Assembly (NCBI GenBank): GCA_938085045.1
Contig: CALKGI010000080.1
Location: forward strand, 1 to 43,939
DNA length: 43,939 bases
Direction of reading: 5' to 3'
Source of the DNA: an uncultured Alteromonadaceae bacterium
GTDB lineage: Bacteria; Pseudomonadota; Gammaproteobacteria; Enterobacterales; Alteromonadaceae
Shown here piece by piece: positions 26,760-36,118 of the stretch. Both the position numbers and the translations under genes were made by a program. The notes under the pieces are model-generated. The model saw nothing but the letters and a program-made list of their open reading frames with translations, was not told the origin of the DNA and made no database searches. The first letter of the stretch is position 1. Each line of letters starts with the position of its first letter.

Positions 26760-26833
26760 GGTCAAGTGACCCTCTCATGAGGGCCTAATTGGTGCAAGGG
26801 ATGAATCACCCGCTTACAATTATCTTGCGCCAA
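26760..26833. repeat. Cluster of three inverted repeats upstream of the aminopeptidase gene
   Basis: Within 74 bp are GGTCA-AG-TGACC (26760-26771), CCCTC-TCAT-GAGGG (26770-26783), and TTGGTGCAAG (26789-26798) with CTTGCGCCAA (26824-26833), a 9-of-10 match around a 25-base loop. They sit 63-136 bp before the peptidase ATG. There are no T tracts, so this is not an ordinary terminator. An operator or structured leader is possible. Confidence 0.5.
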
Positions 26834-26895
26834 CCTCAATTTAGTCCTTTATGATAGTTAGTATTAATCCATTCTTCTTACATTTGGAGTTTGCT

Positions 26896-28614
26896 ATGAA
26901 AACTATCATTTGCTTATTGCTTGCCGCCGCCCTTACAAGCACGACAAGTTCCGCTCAGGCCACGCCCTCATCCTCAGCTTTATCTACGGTAGAATCAAAC
27001 GAGCAGGTCTATATCTCAATCGGCACCGATGTGCTGGCAAAGATAAAAAAAGACCACGCAATGTCGGTCAACCTGACCCCAGTTAAATCGATTAAATCAG
27101 TCAGTAGCGAATTTGAAACGCTCAGCATTCATAAGTCTCAGTTGGTTAAACTGAGCCAAATAATCCATCAAGATTTTGTGCGTTGTCCGGGTTTTTTTGC
27201 GCATGAGTCATTGGAAAAAGCAGTTGCGTTTAATCAGCGCCAGACTCAAGCGAAAGCAAAAGTAGCCGTCGATTACACAATTGATAATAGTGACACTGTG
27301 TATTCAATGCTAAATCATCTTGATGAAGCACATATCACTGACACCGTCGAGGCACTGTCAGCGTTTCATAACCGCTATTACAATGTGAGCTCTGGTGCTG
27401 AGGCTGCACAATGGATAAAGGACAAATGGGAGACTATTGCCGCAGGCAGAGACGATATTACGGTTGAGCTTTACAATCATCGTGGCTGGCCACAACCTTC
27501 AGTGATTGCGACCATTACGGGCACTCAAGAGCCAGATGCATTTGTGATAGCGGGTGGGCATTTAGATTCGATTAATGGCGCAAGCCCCGCTGCGGGTAGA
27601 GCACCTGGGGCTGACGATAACGCTTCGGGCATTGCGGTGTTAACAGAAACGCTAAATACCATTGTCACCAGCAATTACAAACCGGCCAAAACGGTGGTGA
27701 TTGTCGGTTATGCCGCAGAAGAAGTCGGACTGTTTGGTTCGCAAGCCATTGCGGGTGACTATCAGGTTGGCGGCAAAAATGTACAGGGCGTGGTGCAGTT
27801 TGATATGACGGGTTATCGTGGCAATTCTGCTGTAGATATTCAATTTATAACTGACTATACCAATAATGCTCAGAACTTATTTATGGCTGATCTGATAGAT
27901 AATTATTTGCCGGAACTTGAATATGGTTTTGGTCTTTGTGGATATGCTTGCTCTGACCATGCTTCGTGGGATAATGCGGGTTACCCCGTTTCTTTTCCTT
28001 TTGAAGCACCCTTTGGCCAAATCAACCCATTGATTCATAGTAATGCTGATGAGAGTGTTAACCGTGATCATGCGGCAAAATTTCTAAAATTGTCAGTGAC
28101 TTATCTTGCAGAGTTGGCCAAGGGGACCGCTGATGATGTGATTGTTAGTGGTTCGGTCGCATTTAGTAATGCCCAGTTAAGTGTTGATGAAGGTGATTCA
28201 GTCACCGTGATGGTCGACAGAGTGGCCGGGCAAGATTTAGAAGTTAGCGTAGATTTTACCACTGAAGATGAAGACGCAATTGCTGGCACAGATTACGTTT
28301 TACAATCGGGCACTTTGACTTGGCCTGATCAAGACAATAGTAGTCAATCAATAACTATTTCGACTAATGACGTGAGTCAGAACAGAACATTTAGAGTGTT
28401 ATTATCTAACCCACAAGGTGGTGCAACCATCGGCGCAACCAGTATTATTACTGTGACTATTGTAGACAATACGGTCGCTGTGCCAACGCCTGATCCTATC
28501 CCTGACACTGTGACACCAACATCAATTTCCAGTGGTGGTGGCTCTATTGGGTTCTTGTGGTTTGGTTTGATGTTTTTGGCGGGAGTTAAGGTTAATCAAT
28601 CACGACGTTTGTAA
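26896..28614 (+). CDS. Secreted M28-family aminopeptidase with Calx-beta domain and GlyGly-CTERM
   Basis: The 572-residue product has a signal peptide (1 to about 23). Its zinc peptidase domain resembles the Vibrio/Aeromonas leucyl aminopeptidase. The metal and catalytic residues are His222 (GGHLDS), Asp240 (GADDNAS), Glu275 and Glu276 (AEEVG), Asp303 (QFDMTGY) and His355 (CSDHASW), with the Cys348-Cys352 pair that forms a disulfide in that enzyme. A Calx-beta domain (about 430-535) follows. It ends in SSGGGSIGFLWFGLMFLAG and a basic tail, a GlyGly-CTERM sorting signal normally cut by rhombosortase after type II secretion. The ATG at 26896 has GGAG at the right distance; an upstream start at 26851 would spoil the signal peptide. 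Confidence 0.9.
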   Translation: MKTIICLLLAAALTSTTSSAQATPSSSALSTVESNEQVYISIGTDVLAKIKKDHAMSVNLTPVKSIKSVSSEFETLSIHKSQLVKLSQIIHQDFVRCPGFFAHESLEKAVAFNQRQTQAKAKVAVDYTIDNSDTVYSMLNHLDEAHITDTVEALSAFHNRYYNVSSGAEAAQWIKDKWETIAAGRDDITVELYNHRGWPQPSVIATITGTQEPDAFVIAGGHLDSINGASPAAGRAPGADDNASGIAVLTETLNTIVTSNYKPAKTVVIVGYAAEEVGLFGSQAIAGDYQVGGKNVQGVVQFDMTGYRGNSAVDIQFITDYTNNAQNLFMADLIDNYLPELEYGFGLCGYACSDHASWDNAGYPVSFPFEAPFGQINPLIHSNADESVNRDHAAKFLKLSVTYLAELAKGTADDVIVSGSVAFSNAQLSVDEGDSVTVMVDRVAGQDLEVSVDFTTEDEDAIAGTDYVLQSGTLTWPDQDNSSQSITISTNDVSQNRTFRVLLSNPQGGATIGATSIITVTIVDNTVAVPTPDPIPDTVTPTSISSGGGSIGFLWFGLMFLAGVKVNQSRRL

Positions 28615-28721
28615 TTCGACTACCGAATCAAAGGGAACAAGAAAAAAATAGAGTAAAAAGACGGTGTGGGTTATACTACCCGGCGTTTTTTATGATCACT
28701 AGGGTTGATTCGGTACGACGA

Positions 28722-29507
28722 ATGACATTCGAGCAAAACACATTAGCATCTGACCAGATGCCCCGCCATGTCGCCATTATTATGGACGGCAATGGACGTT
28801 GGGCACAGCAGCGCGGAAAGCCAAGAGTTTGGGGCCATAAGAATGGTGTCGAGTCAGTGCGCAGTGCCGTCAGCTTTTGCCGCAAAAAAGGCATTGAATC
28901 GTTGACGCTGTTTGCTTTTAGTAGCGAAAATTGGCAACGACCTGAGGGGGAAGTATCAACCCTAATGGAGTTGTTTATGATGGTGCTTAACAACGAAGTC
29001 AAAAAACTCAACCGTAATGATGTGCGACTCAAAGTGGTCGGCGATACCAGTCGTTTTTCTGACAAATTACAGGCCAAAATTCACAAAGCCGAAGATCTAA
29101 CCAAAAACAATACCGCTTTGGTGCTGAATATCGCCGCCAATTACGGTGGTCGTTGGGACATCGCTCAGGCCGCTCGCAAAGCCGCGCAAGATTGTATTGT
29201 CGCGAATCAATGTGTTGATAATATCAGCGAAGCATCTATCAACAAACACATGTGTCTTGCCGACCAACCACCATTAGATTTATTGATCAGAACCGGCGGT
29301 GACTTTCGTATCAGCAACTTTCTCATCTGGCAGGCGGCTTATGCCGAACTGTTTTTCACCGATGTGTTATGGCCAGATTTTGACGAAACCGCTTTTAATG
29401 AGGCCGTTGGGGCTTTTGTCGAGCGCGAACGACGCTTTGGCTTTACCGGCGACCAAATCAAAAATCAAACCGCCGCCTCACCTTGCCCGATAATCGAACA
29501 AGAATAG
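28722..29507 (+). CDS. uppS: Undecaprenyl diphosphate synthase (ditrans,polycis)
   Basis: UppS extends farnesyl diphosphate with eight isopentenyl units to make the C55 carrier lipid for peptidoglycan and O-antigen. The product has 261 residues (E. coli 253). It shows VAIIMDGNGRWAQQRGKPR with the catalytic Asp22, LFAFSSENWQRP, and the end block LLIRTGGDFRISNFLIWQ then AYAELFFTDVLWPDF. GGD is used where GGE is more common, a mild variation. The ATG at 28722 is preferred over 28692 by length; neither has a strong Shine-Dalgarno. It begins the uppS-cdsA-dxr-rseP series. Confidence 0.95.
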   Translation: MTFEQNTLASDQMPRHVAIIMDGNGRWAQQRGKPRVWGHKNGVESVRSAVSFCRKKGIESLTLFAFSSENWQRPEGEVSTLMELFMMVLNNEVKKLNRNDVRLKVVGDTSRFSDKLQAKIHKAEDLTKNNTALVLNIAANYGGRWDIAQAARKAAQDCIVANQCVDNISEASINKHMCLADQPPLDLLIRTGGDFRISNFLIWQAAYAELFFTDVLWPDFDETAFNEAVGAFVERERRFGFTGDQIKNQTAASPCPIIEQE

Positions 29508-29529
29508 ACTATACCGTTAAGGATCTCTT

Positions 29530-30399
29530 TTGCTAAAACAACGTATTATAACGGGCTTGATATTAGCACCCATTACCATAGGGTGTGTCTATTTGCTCGA
29601 AACCGACTTTTTCGCCATCTTCTGCTCTGTGGTGATCATGATTGGTGCCTGGGAATGGGGCCCAATGATGGGCCTGGATAAAACGCCGAGTAGATTGGGC
29701 TTTGTTGCTTTTATCACGGCTTTATTAGGTGCTTTAGCCTATTTTTTCCCGGTGGGTGCAATGTGGAGTGCGACCGGTGAACTGTTTGGTGCTTATCAAT
29801 CGATATTATTGGCAGGAGCCGCATGGTGGTTAGTATCTGCTGCTTTAATCGTTTCTTATCCTGGTTCTAGCACTACGTGGCAACACAATATGCTACTCAA
29901 AGGTGTAATGGGCGTATTAACATTAGTGCCTGCGTGGGTGGCATTTATTGCCATTAGAACATTAAATATTGAAATTGAAGGGCAGTTTTACTTTGGTGCC
30001 AATTTGCTGTTTGCCTCGTTGATGATTGTGTGGGCGGCCGATATTGGTGCTTATTTCAGTGGTAAAAAATTCGGCAAAAATAAACTAATGCCACTCGTCA
30101 GCCCCAATAAAACCATTGAAGGGTTTGTTGGTGGTTTGATTTGGGTGGCCATTTTGGTGGTTGCTCTTAATATCGGCAATTCTACAGAAGTGGCTTTGTA
30201 TCCGGTTTACCTTATTATTGCCATCGTCACGGCAGTTGTCTCAGCCATAGGTGATTTGAGTGAAAGCATGTTAAAACGCAGCGCCAATATTAAAGACAGC
30301 GGTTCAATACTGCCGGGTCATGGCGGACTACTTGACCGCATCGACTCGTTAGTCGCGGCAACGCCTGTGTTTATTTTGCTCTACAGCAATTTTGCGTAG
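29530..30399 (+). CDS. cdsA: Phosphatidate cytidylyltransferase
   Basis: CdsA makes CDP-diacylglycerol from phosphatidic acid and CTP in the inner membrane; PssA, also here, uses the product. The 289-residue protein (E. coli 285) has about eight membrane helices and the C-terminal signature with KRSANIKDSGSILPGHGG and LLDRIDSL. The start codon is TTG at 29530, with AAGGA a few bases upstream; no ATG fits the N-terminus MLKQRIITGLILAP. It lies 22 bp after uppS and 47 bp before dxr. Confidence 0.95.
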   Translation: MLKQRIITGLILAPITIGCVYLLETDFFAIFCSVVIMIGAWEWGPMMGLDKTPSRLGFVAFITALLGALAYFFPVGAMWSATGELFGAYQSILLAGAAWWLVSAALIVSYPGSSTTWQHNMLLKGVMGVLTLVPAWVAFIAIRTLNIEIEGQFYFGANLLFASLMIVWAADIGAYFSGKKFGKNKLMPLVSPNKTIEGFVGGLIWVAILVVALNIGNSTEVALYPVYLIIAIVTAVVSAIGDLSESMLKRSANIKDSGSILPGHGGLLDRIDSLVAATPVFILLYSNFA

Positions 30400-30446
30400 C
30401 CCTATGAATCAGCACAAGAGCCGCGATTATGAATGAGAAAGTGACC

Positions 30447-31667
30447 ATGCAATCAGTTTGTATTCTAGGTTCAACGGGCTCTATTGGCACCAGCACGCTA
30501 GACGTGCTGCAACGTCACCCAGATTCATATCAACTGTATGCCATCACCGCATTCAATAATGTCGATGTGATGTTAGCTCAGTGCTTGGCGTTTAACCCGC
30601 AAGTCGCGGTTATGGTTGACGCTGATGCAGCAGCTTCGCTCCAGCAACAGCTTAAAGCAAAAAATTGTGACACCGAGGTGTTAAGCGGTGTTTCGGCCTT
30701 ATCAGAGGTTAGTAGCGCTGCACAGGTCGATACAGTGATGGCGGCTATTGTCGGTGCTGCCGGGTTAATGCCTACTTTGGCGGCAGTAGAAGCGGGTAAA
30801 AAAATCCTGCTGGCCAACAAAGAAGCGCTGGTGATGACCGGGCAACTGTTCATGGACAAAGTGCGCAAACACAAGGCCACCTTGCTGCCGATAGACTCTG
30901 AACACAACGCGATTTTTCAATGCTTGACCACCGATATGCAACTAAACCCCAAGGCAACCAGCTTAAAAGCGCAAGGTATCAGCCGAATTTTGTTGACTGG
31001 TTCTGGTGGGCCATTCCTTAATACTCCACTCGACCAATTTGACAGCATCACCCCAGCACAGGCGGTGGCGCACCCTAATTGGTCGATGGGACAAAAAATC
31101 TCGGTCGATTCAGCCACTATGATGAATAAAGGGCTCGAATTTATCGAAGCTTGCGTAATGTTTAATGCCAAACCCGCTGATATTGAAGTGGTTTTGCACC
31201 CGCAAAGCGTTATTCATTCGATGGTACAATACGTTGATGGTTCGGTGTTGGCACAAATGGGCAATCCAGATATGCGCACGCCTATTGCTCATGCGCTGGC
31301 TTACCCCAACAGAATTAACTCAGGGGTTGAACCACTGGATTTCTTCAAGGTGAAAAACTTCACCTTTGCCGAACCTGATTTTGCCCGTTACCCTAACCTC
31401 GAATTGGCAATACAAGCCTGTAAAGAAGGGCAGGGCGCAACCACAGTGCTCAATGCGGCGAATGAAATCAGCGTTGAAGCTTTTTTGGCAGAGAAAATTA
31501 GCTTTACCGATATTGCCCGTATTAATCGAGCCTGTTTAGACAAAGCGTTAGACATACCTGCCGATTCACTTGAAGCGATTTTACAAATTGACCGTCAAAC
31601 TCGGCAATATGCGCGTGAAATGATTAAAAAAAACGCAACACAACCGATTAAAACTGGAGGCCACTGA
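30447..31667 (+). CDS. dxr: 1-deoxy-D-xylulose 5-phosphate reductoisomerase
   Basis: Dxr converts DXP to MEP with NADPH, the committed step of the MEP isoprenoid pathway. From the ATG at 30447 the product has 406 residues (E. coli 398). The NADPH motif [14 protein letters not shown] and the metal-binding Asp150 and Glu152 (DSEHNAIFQ) then fall at E. coli numbers; the block [14 protein letters not shown] follows. An in-frame ATG at 30429 would add six residues and cannot be excluded. Its TGA overlaps the rseP ATG by one base, so the two are coupled. Placement after cdsA rather than between frr and uppS differs from E. coli. Confidence 0.96.
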   Translation: MQSVCILGSTGSIGTSTLDVLQRHPDSYQLYAITAFNNVDVMLAQCLAFNPQVAVMVDADAAASLQQQLKAKNCDTEVLSGVSALSEVSSAAQVDTVMAAIVGAAGLMPTLAAVEAGKKILLANKEALVMTGQLFMDKVRKHKATLLPIDSEHNAIFQCLTTDMQLNPKATSLKAQGISRILLTGSGGPFLNTPLDQFDSITPAQAVAHPNWSMGQKISVDSATMMNKGLEFIEACVMFNAKPADIEVVLHPQSVIHSMVQYVDGSVLAQMGNPDMRTPIAHALAYPNRINSGVEPLDFFKVKNFTFAEPDFARYPNLELAIQACKEGQGATTVLNAANEISVEAFLAEKISFTDIARINRACLDKALDIPADSLEAILQIDRQTRQYAREMIKKNATQPIKTGGH

Positions 31668-33025
31668 TGTTAGATTTTTTATGGAATGCCAGTTCATTTG
31701 TTGTTGCCCTTGGCCTGTTGGTCACTGTGCATGAATATGGCCATTTTTGGGTAGCTCGGCGCAATGGCGTTAAAGTTTTACGTTTTTCCATCGGCTTTGG
31801 CAAGTCGTTGTACAAGTGGCATGACAAACAGGGCACAGAGTTCGTTATCGCCCTTATCCCGCTCGGTGGTTACGTTAAAATGCTCGATGAGCGCATTGAA
31901 GAAGTGCCCAGTGAGCTTAAAAATCAAACCTTCAACAACAAAACTGTATTACAACGCATGGCCATTATTTTTGCCGGTCCTGCGGCCAATTTTATCTTTG
32001 CGGTGCTGGTATTGTGGTTAATGTTTTTGATTGGCGAAAAAGCGGCGAAACCGGTGATCGGGTCGGTAGACACAGGCTCTATTGTCGAGGCAAGTGGTAT
32101 TAAAGCTGGCAGTCAAATAGTCACTGTTAATGGCACTAAAACTCTCGATTGGAACGCAGTAAATTTGGCTTTGGTGCCCAGTATTGGCAATAAAATCATT
32201 GACATCGAAGTTTTGTCACCTGGTATGAGTGTGCCAAAAAGTTATGTTTTAGACATTGAAGGCAAACAGCTTGATCAGCAAACGCAGCCCATCTTTAAGA
32301 CCTTGGGGATCACCCGTTATCGACCGGCAGTGACCACCAAAGTGGCTGCGATAACATCCGGTTCAGCAGCCGAGTCTGGTGGCTTAAAAGTCGGTGATGA
32401 AGTGGTTAACATTGATGGACAGGTTATCGACAGCTGGGAAAAAATGGTTGAAATGATTCAGAATAACGCCAATAATCCGCTGCCGTTTGAGGTTATACGA
32501 GCTGATCAAAAGGTAACTTTGACCATTACGCCGCAAGGTAAAAAGACCGATAAGGGCACGTTTGAAGGGTTTGTTGGTGTTAGGCCTTACGGTGGTATTT
32601 GGCCACCAGAACACATAATCACCATTGAATATGGGGTGTTGGATGCTTTTTATCAGGGAATTGAAAAAACAGGGCAGTTAATCAAGCTCAGTTTTGTTAT
32701 GATCGGCAAATTAATCACAGCTGACGTGTCGGTCAAGAATTTAAGTGGGCCAATTTCGATTGCCCAAGGCGCTGGAAACAGCGCCGATGCTGGATTCGTT
32801 AAGTTTTTGTGGTTCCTGGCACTCATCAGTGTCAACCTCGGAGTAATTAATCTTTTGCCGTTGCCGATATTGGATGGTGGGCATTTATTTTATTATACAA
32901 TTGAACTTATTCGTGGCAGATCAGTCTCTGAAAGAGCGCAGGAAATTGGTTTCAAGTTTGGCGCTATCGTGTTGTTTTTGTTGATGGGTATTGCAATCAT
33001 AAATGATATCTCTCGTTTGTCGTAG
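31667..33025 (+). CDS. rseP: Site-2 intramembrane protease RseP
   Basis: RseP cuts the anti-sigma factor RseA in the membrane after DegS and so frees sigma-E, and it also clears signal peptides. The product has 452 residues (E. coli 450). The zinc motif H22-E-Y-G-H26 lies in the first membrane helix, at the same numbers as in E. coli. Two PDZ domains (about 115-310; SGIKAGSQIVTVNG and SGGLKVGDEVVNIDG) face the periplasm. The third zinc ligand is in LPLPILDGGHLFYYTIELI. It sits directly upstream of bamA, whose expression sigma-E raises. Confidence 0.96.
   Translation: MLDFLWNASSFVVALGLLVTVHEYGHFWVARRNGVKVLRFSIGFGKSLYKWHDKQGTEFVIALIPLGGYVKMLDERIEEVPSELKNQTFNNKTVLQRMAIIFAGPAANFIFAVLVLWLMFLIGEKAAKPVIGSVDTGSIVEASGIKAGSQIVTVNGTKTLDWNAVNLALVPSIGNKIIDIEVLSPGMSVPKSYVLDIEGKQLDQQTQPIFKTLGITRYRPAVTTKVAAITSGSAAESGGLKVGDEVVNIDGQVIDSWEKMVEMIQNNANNPLPFEVIRADQKVTLTITPQGKKTDKGTFEGFVGVRPYGGIWPPEHIITIEYGVLDAFYQGIEKTGQLIKLSFVMIGKLITADVSVKNLSGPISIAQGAGNSADAGFVKFLWFLALISVNLGVINLLPLPILDGGHLFYYTIELIRGRSVSERAQEIGFKFGAIVLFLLMGIAIINDISRLS
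32903..32931 (+). promoter_or_regulatory. Possible sigma-E promoter for bamA inside rseP
   Basis: GAACTT (32903-32908) matches the sigma-E -35 core. GTCTCTGA (32924-32931) resembles the -10, with 15 to 18 bases between them depending on register. It is 117 bp before the bamA ATG. In E. coli a sigma-E promoter for bamA lies in the same place inside rseP. The -10 match is partial. Confidence 0.35.
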
Positions 33026-33047
33026 TCGTAGGAAATTTTTAAAAATA

Positions 33048-35534
33048 ATGATGGTGAAAAGAGTATTGCCCGCAGCACTGATGTTAAGTGCCAGTATGGC
33101 CGCTCAGGGCGGCGAAAAATTTGTAGTAAAAGATATGAAAATCGAGGGGTTACAACGGGTTACTGTTGGTGCCACTTTGACCCATATTCCGTTCAGCATC
33201 GGAGATGAAGTCTCTGGTTTTGATTTGTCCAGAACCGTCAGGCAGATGTACAGCTCGGGGTTTTTTGACAATATCGAAGTCCATGAAGATGCTGATGTCG
33301 TTACTTTTGTTGTTAAAGAGCGCCCCATCATTGATGAGGTGACGTATGATGGCAACAAAGACATCAAAGACGAGCAACTCCAAGAAAGTATGACCTCAAA
33401 TGGTTTGCTTGCCGGTGAGACGCTGGACAAGACCATGATTCAGCAAATCCAAAACGGTTTGCTCGACTTCTTCCACAGTGTTGGTAAATACAACGCCAAA
33501 ATGGACATCAAAATCTCTGACTTACCGCGTAACCGCGTAAGAGTTGATTTTCAGTTCGATGAAGGCGATGCCGCCTCTGTTCGTCAAATCAACATAGTTG
33601 GCAACGAGGTTTTTTCTGATGAAGAATTGATGCTTGAGTTTGAATCTGAACAAGATTTGCCGTGGTGGCGTTTCATGTCAGATGACCGCTATCGCAAACA
33701 AACTTTGCAAGGCGATTTTGAAAAACTCAAAAGTTACTACCTAGACCGAGGTTATCTGCGTTTTGATGTTCAATCGACCCAAGTGTCGGTGACGCCAAAC
33801 AAAGACGCGGTTTACGTCACCTTGAATGTTGACGAAGGTGAGCAATACAAAGTGACTGGCTTTGAGTTTATCGGCGATTTGCTAGGCCGTGAAGAAACCA
33901 TGAAAAAGCTGATCCCCATCGGCCATGGTGAGCTATACAACGGTGCCGTGGTGACTTACACCGAAAAAATGATCAGTAACTACCTAGGTCGTTACGGTTA
34001 CGCCAACTCAACCGTCGAAACCATTCCAGATATCGATGACGAGAAAAAAGAAGTTAAATTGACCATTCAGGTCACGCCGGGTAAACGTATTTACGTTCGC
34101 CGAATTGGTTTTATCGGCAACGATACTACCTCTGATGAGGTTATTCGCCGCGAAATTCGTCAAATGGAAGGCTCGTGGTTATCTAACGAATTGCTCGAAG
34201 TGTCGAAAATCCGTATTCAACGTTTGCCTTACATGGAAACCGTAGAATTTGAAACCAAACCTATCATCGGCCAAGAAGATCAGGTTGATGTGGTGTTCAG
34301 AATTAAAGAGCAACTGTCGGGTTCATTCAACGCGGGTGTTTCTTACGGTGATTTCAACGGCTTAGCGTTCCAAGCCGGTATTCAGCAAAATAATTTCCTC
34401 GGTACTGGTAACCGTGTTGGTATTGGTTTGAATACATCTAAAGGTTATGAGAGCTTTAACGTTTCTTATACCGACCCTTATTTTACTATCGATGGCATCA
34501 GCCTAGGTGGCAGCCTTAACTACTCAAGTTATGATGCCTCTAAACAGCGTCAATTTGTCGATTATCGCAGTAAGTCATACAGCATCGGCTCTACCATGAG
34601 TTTTCCGCTGGATGAAGCGAACAGCTTCAACTTTGGCTTGGCGTACAAATACGAGAACGTTTCGCAAATTAGTGAATACGAACAAATTAAAGTGTTCAAG
34701 TCGTTATTTGAAAATCCAGATGCGCCAGATGAAGGCATTAAATACACCAACCTCGAAACCAGTTTTGGTTGGTATCGTACCAGCATCAACCGAGGTACCT
34801 TCCCAACCGCTGGTAGCACCCAAAGTGCTCAGTTGAGAATGACGGTGCCAAGCTCTGATGTTCAGTACTTTAAATTGAGCTATAACGGCAGCTTCTACTT
34901 CCCAATTAGCCAAAACCACGAATGGACGTTCTTAGCTAAGCTCAAGCTCGGTTATGGTAATGGTTATGGTAGTATTCGAGGTTATGATCAGGTTTTACCG
35001 TTTAGAGACAACTTTAGAACCGGACAAAACGAAGTACGTGGTTTTACCGCCAACACCATCGGGCCAAAAGCTGTATGGCGTGAACCAAGTCGTATAGGTG
35101 GCTCACCGGATGAAACCGGTAATTCAGATGTTATCGTACTTGATGAAGCCTATGATGGCCTTAATACCGGTGGCACCAACGGGACTGCGTCAGTGGGTGG
35201 TAACGCCATTGCGACCGGTTCATTGGAGCTGATATTCCCAACACCGCTCATCTCTGACGAAGCTAAAAACTCAGTTAGAACCAGCTTGTTTGTTGATGGC
35301 GGTAACATTTGGGATACCGAGTTTGATTATGGCACGCTATCGCAATTGCCTAACGTTGGTCAGTCGCCGATGCTTGATTACTCTGATCCGGGTCAATACC
35401 GCCTGTCATCAGGTATCTCGTTGCAGTGGTTGTCGCCGATGGGACCAATGATATTCAGCTTCGCCAAAGCGCTTAAAAAGCGTGAAGGTGACAGGGTAGA
35501 CATATTTAGCTTTAACGTGGGTACTACCTTCTAA
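33048..35534 (+). CDS. bamA: Outer membrane protein assembly factor BamA
   Basis: BamA is the Omp85 barrel that inserts outer-membrane proteins with BamD. The product has 828 residues (E. coli 810). After a signal peptide (ending around SMAAQG), five POTRA domains run to about 420, starting with FVVKDMKIEGLQRVTVGATL. The barrel includes SFNAGVSYGDFNGLAFQAG and the L6-like GSIRGYDQVLPF/EVRGFTANTIGP region, with VRGF the conserved (V/I)RGF. The protein ends in ...FNVGTTF, an aromatic beta-signal. The start was set at the first ATG of a Met-Met pair; the longer frame from 33003 overlaps rseP and lacks a signal sequence at its start. skp follows after 59 bp. Confidence 0.97.
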   Translation: MMVKRVLPAALMLSASMAAQGGEKFVVKDMKIEGLQRVTVGATLTHIPFSIGDEVSGFDLSRTVRQMYSSGFFDNIEVHEDADVVTFVVKERPIIDEVTYDGNKDIKDEQLQESMTSNGLLAGETLDKTMIQQIQNGLLDFFHSVGKYNAKMDIKISDLPRNRVRVDFQFDEGDAASVRQINIVGNEVFSDEELMLEFESEQDLPWWRFMSDDRYRKQTLQGDFEKLKSYYLDRGYLRFDVQSTQVSVTPNKDAVYVTLNVDEGEQYKVTGFEFIGDLLGREETMKKLIPIGHGELYNGAVVTYTEKMISNYLGRYGYANSTVETIPDIDDEKKEVKLTIQVTPGKRIYVRRIGFIGNDTTSDEVIRREIRQMEGSWLSNELLEVSKIRIQRLPYMETVEFETKPIIGQEDQVDVVFRIKEQLSGSFNAGVSYGDFNGLAFQAGIQQNNFLGTGNRVGIGLNTSKGYESFNVSYTDPYFTIDGISLGGSLNYSSYDASKQRQFVDYRSKSYSIGSTMSFPLDEANSFNFGLAYKYENVSQISEYEQIKVFKSLFENPDAPDEGIKYTNLETSFGWYRTSINRGTFPTAGSTQSAQLRMTVPSSDVQYFKLSYNGSFYFPISQNHEWTFLAKLKLGYGNGYGSIRGYDQVLPFRDNFRTGQNEVRGFTANTIGPKAVWREPSRIGGSPDETGNSDVIVLDEAYDGLNTGGTNGTASVGGNAIATGSLELIFPTPLISDEAKNSVRTSLFVDGGNIWDTEFDYGTLSQLPNVGQSPMLDYSDPGQYRLSSGISLQWLSPMGPMIFSFAKALKKREGDRVDIFSFNVGTTF

Positions 35535-35593
35535 AGCAAACAGTAAATAATTTTTATAATCTACAACACTTAAATACATTATTAGAGGAAACT

Positions 35594-36118
35594 ATGTTAA
35601 ATAAAGCAGTTAAAAACGCCGCGGTGATCTTACTCGGTTCATTGATGTTAATGGGCAACGCAGTAGCCAAAGATCAGAAAATCGGCATCGTAGACGTACA
35701 AGCCGTCGCCAAGCAATTGCCACAAATGGCCGCCATTCAGCAAACTGTTGAAGCCGAGTTTAAAAACCAGGTTGAAGCGCTGAAAAAATTGCAAGCCGAT
35801 GCCAAGTACAACTACGACAAACTGCAACGTGAAGGCGAAACGATGAGTGCGGCGCAGCAAGATGAGTTGAAACAAACCATTCTTGGCCAACAGAAGACCC
35901 TTGAAGAAAAAGGCAAGCCTTTGCAAACAGCAATGCAACGTCGTGGTGCTGAAGAGCAAAACAAAATTTTTGCTTTGGTACAACAAGCGATTGAAAAGAT
36001 TGCTAAAGACGGTAACTATGACGTGATTTTACACAAAACCTCAGTGGCCTTTATTGCTGACTCTGCTGGTAACGATATTTCACAAAAAGTTGCTGACAAA
36101 GTAAAAACCCAGAAGTAA
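35594..36118 (+). CDS. skp: Periplasmic chaperone Skp (OmpH)
   Basis: Skp holds unfolded outer-membrane proteins in the periplasm and passes them to BamA. The 174-residue precursor has a signal peptide ending NAVA before KDQKIGIVDVQAVAKQ. It then has the long helical tentacles (QVEALKKLQADAKYNYDKLQ, later LKQTILGQQKTLEEKGKPLQ) and a beta end (NYDVILHKTSVAFI). E. coli Skp is 161 residues. A good AGAGGAA Shine-Dalgarno precedes the ATG. Its TAA overlaps the lpxD ATG by one base. This order (bamA-skp-lpxD) is conserved. Confidence 0.93.
   Translation: MLNKAVKNAAVILLGSLMLMGNAVAKDQKIGIVDVQAVAKQLPQMAAIQQTVEAEFKNQVEALKKLQADAKYNYDKLQREGETMSAAQQDELKQTILGQQKTLEEKGKPLQTAMQRRGAEEQNKIFALVQQAIEKIAKDGNYDVILHKTSVAFIADSAGNDISQKVADKVKTQK

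Noticed and set aside
26784..26833. Possible integron attC site before the aminopeptidase
   Set aside because: GCCTAAT followed by imperfect inverted arms recalls attC, but there is no matching GTTRRRY core at the other end and no integrase or other cassettes nearby.
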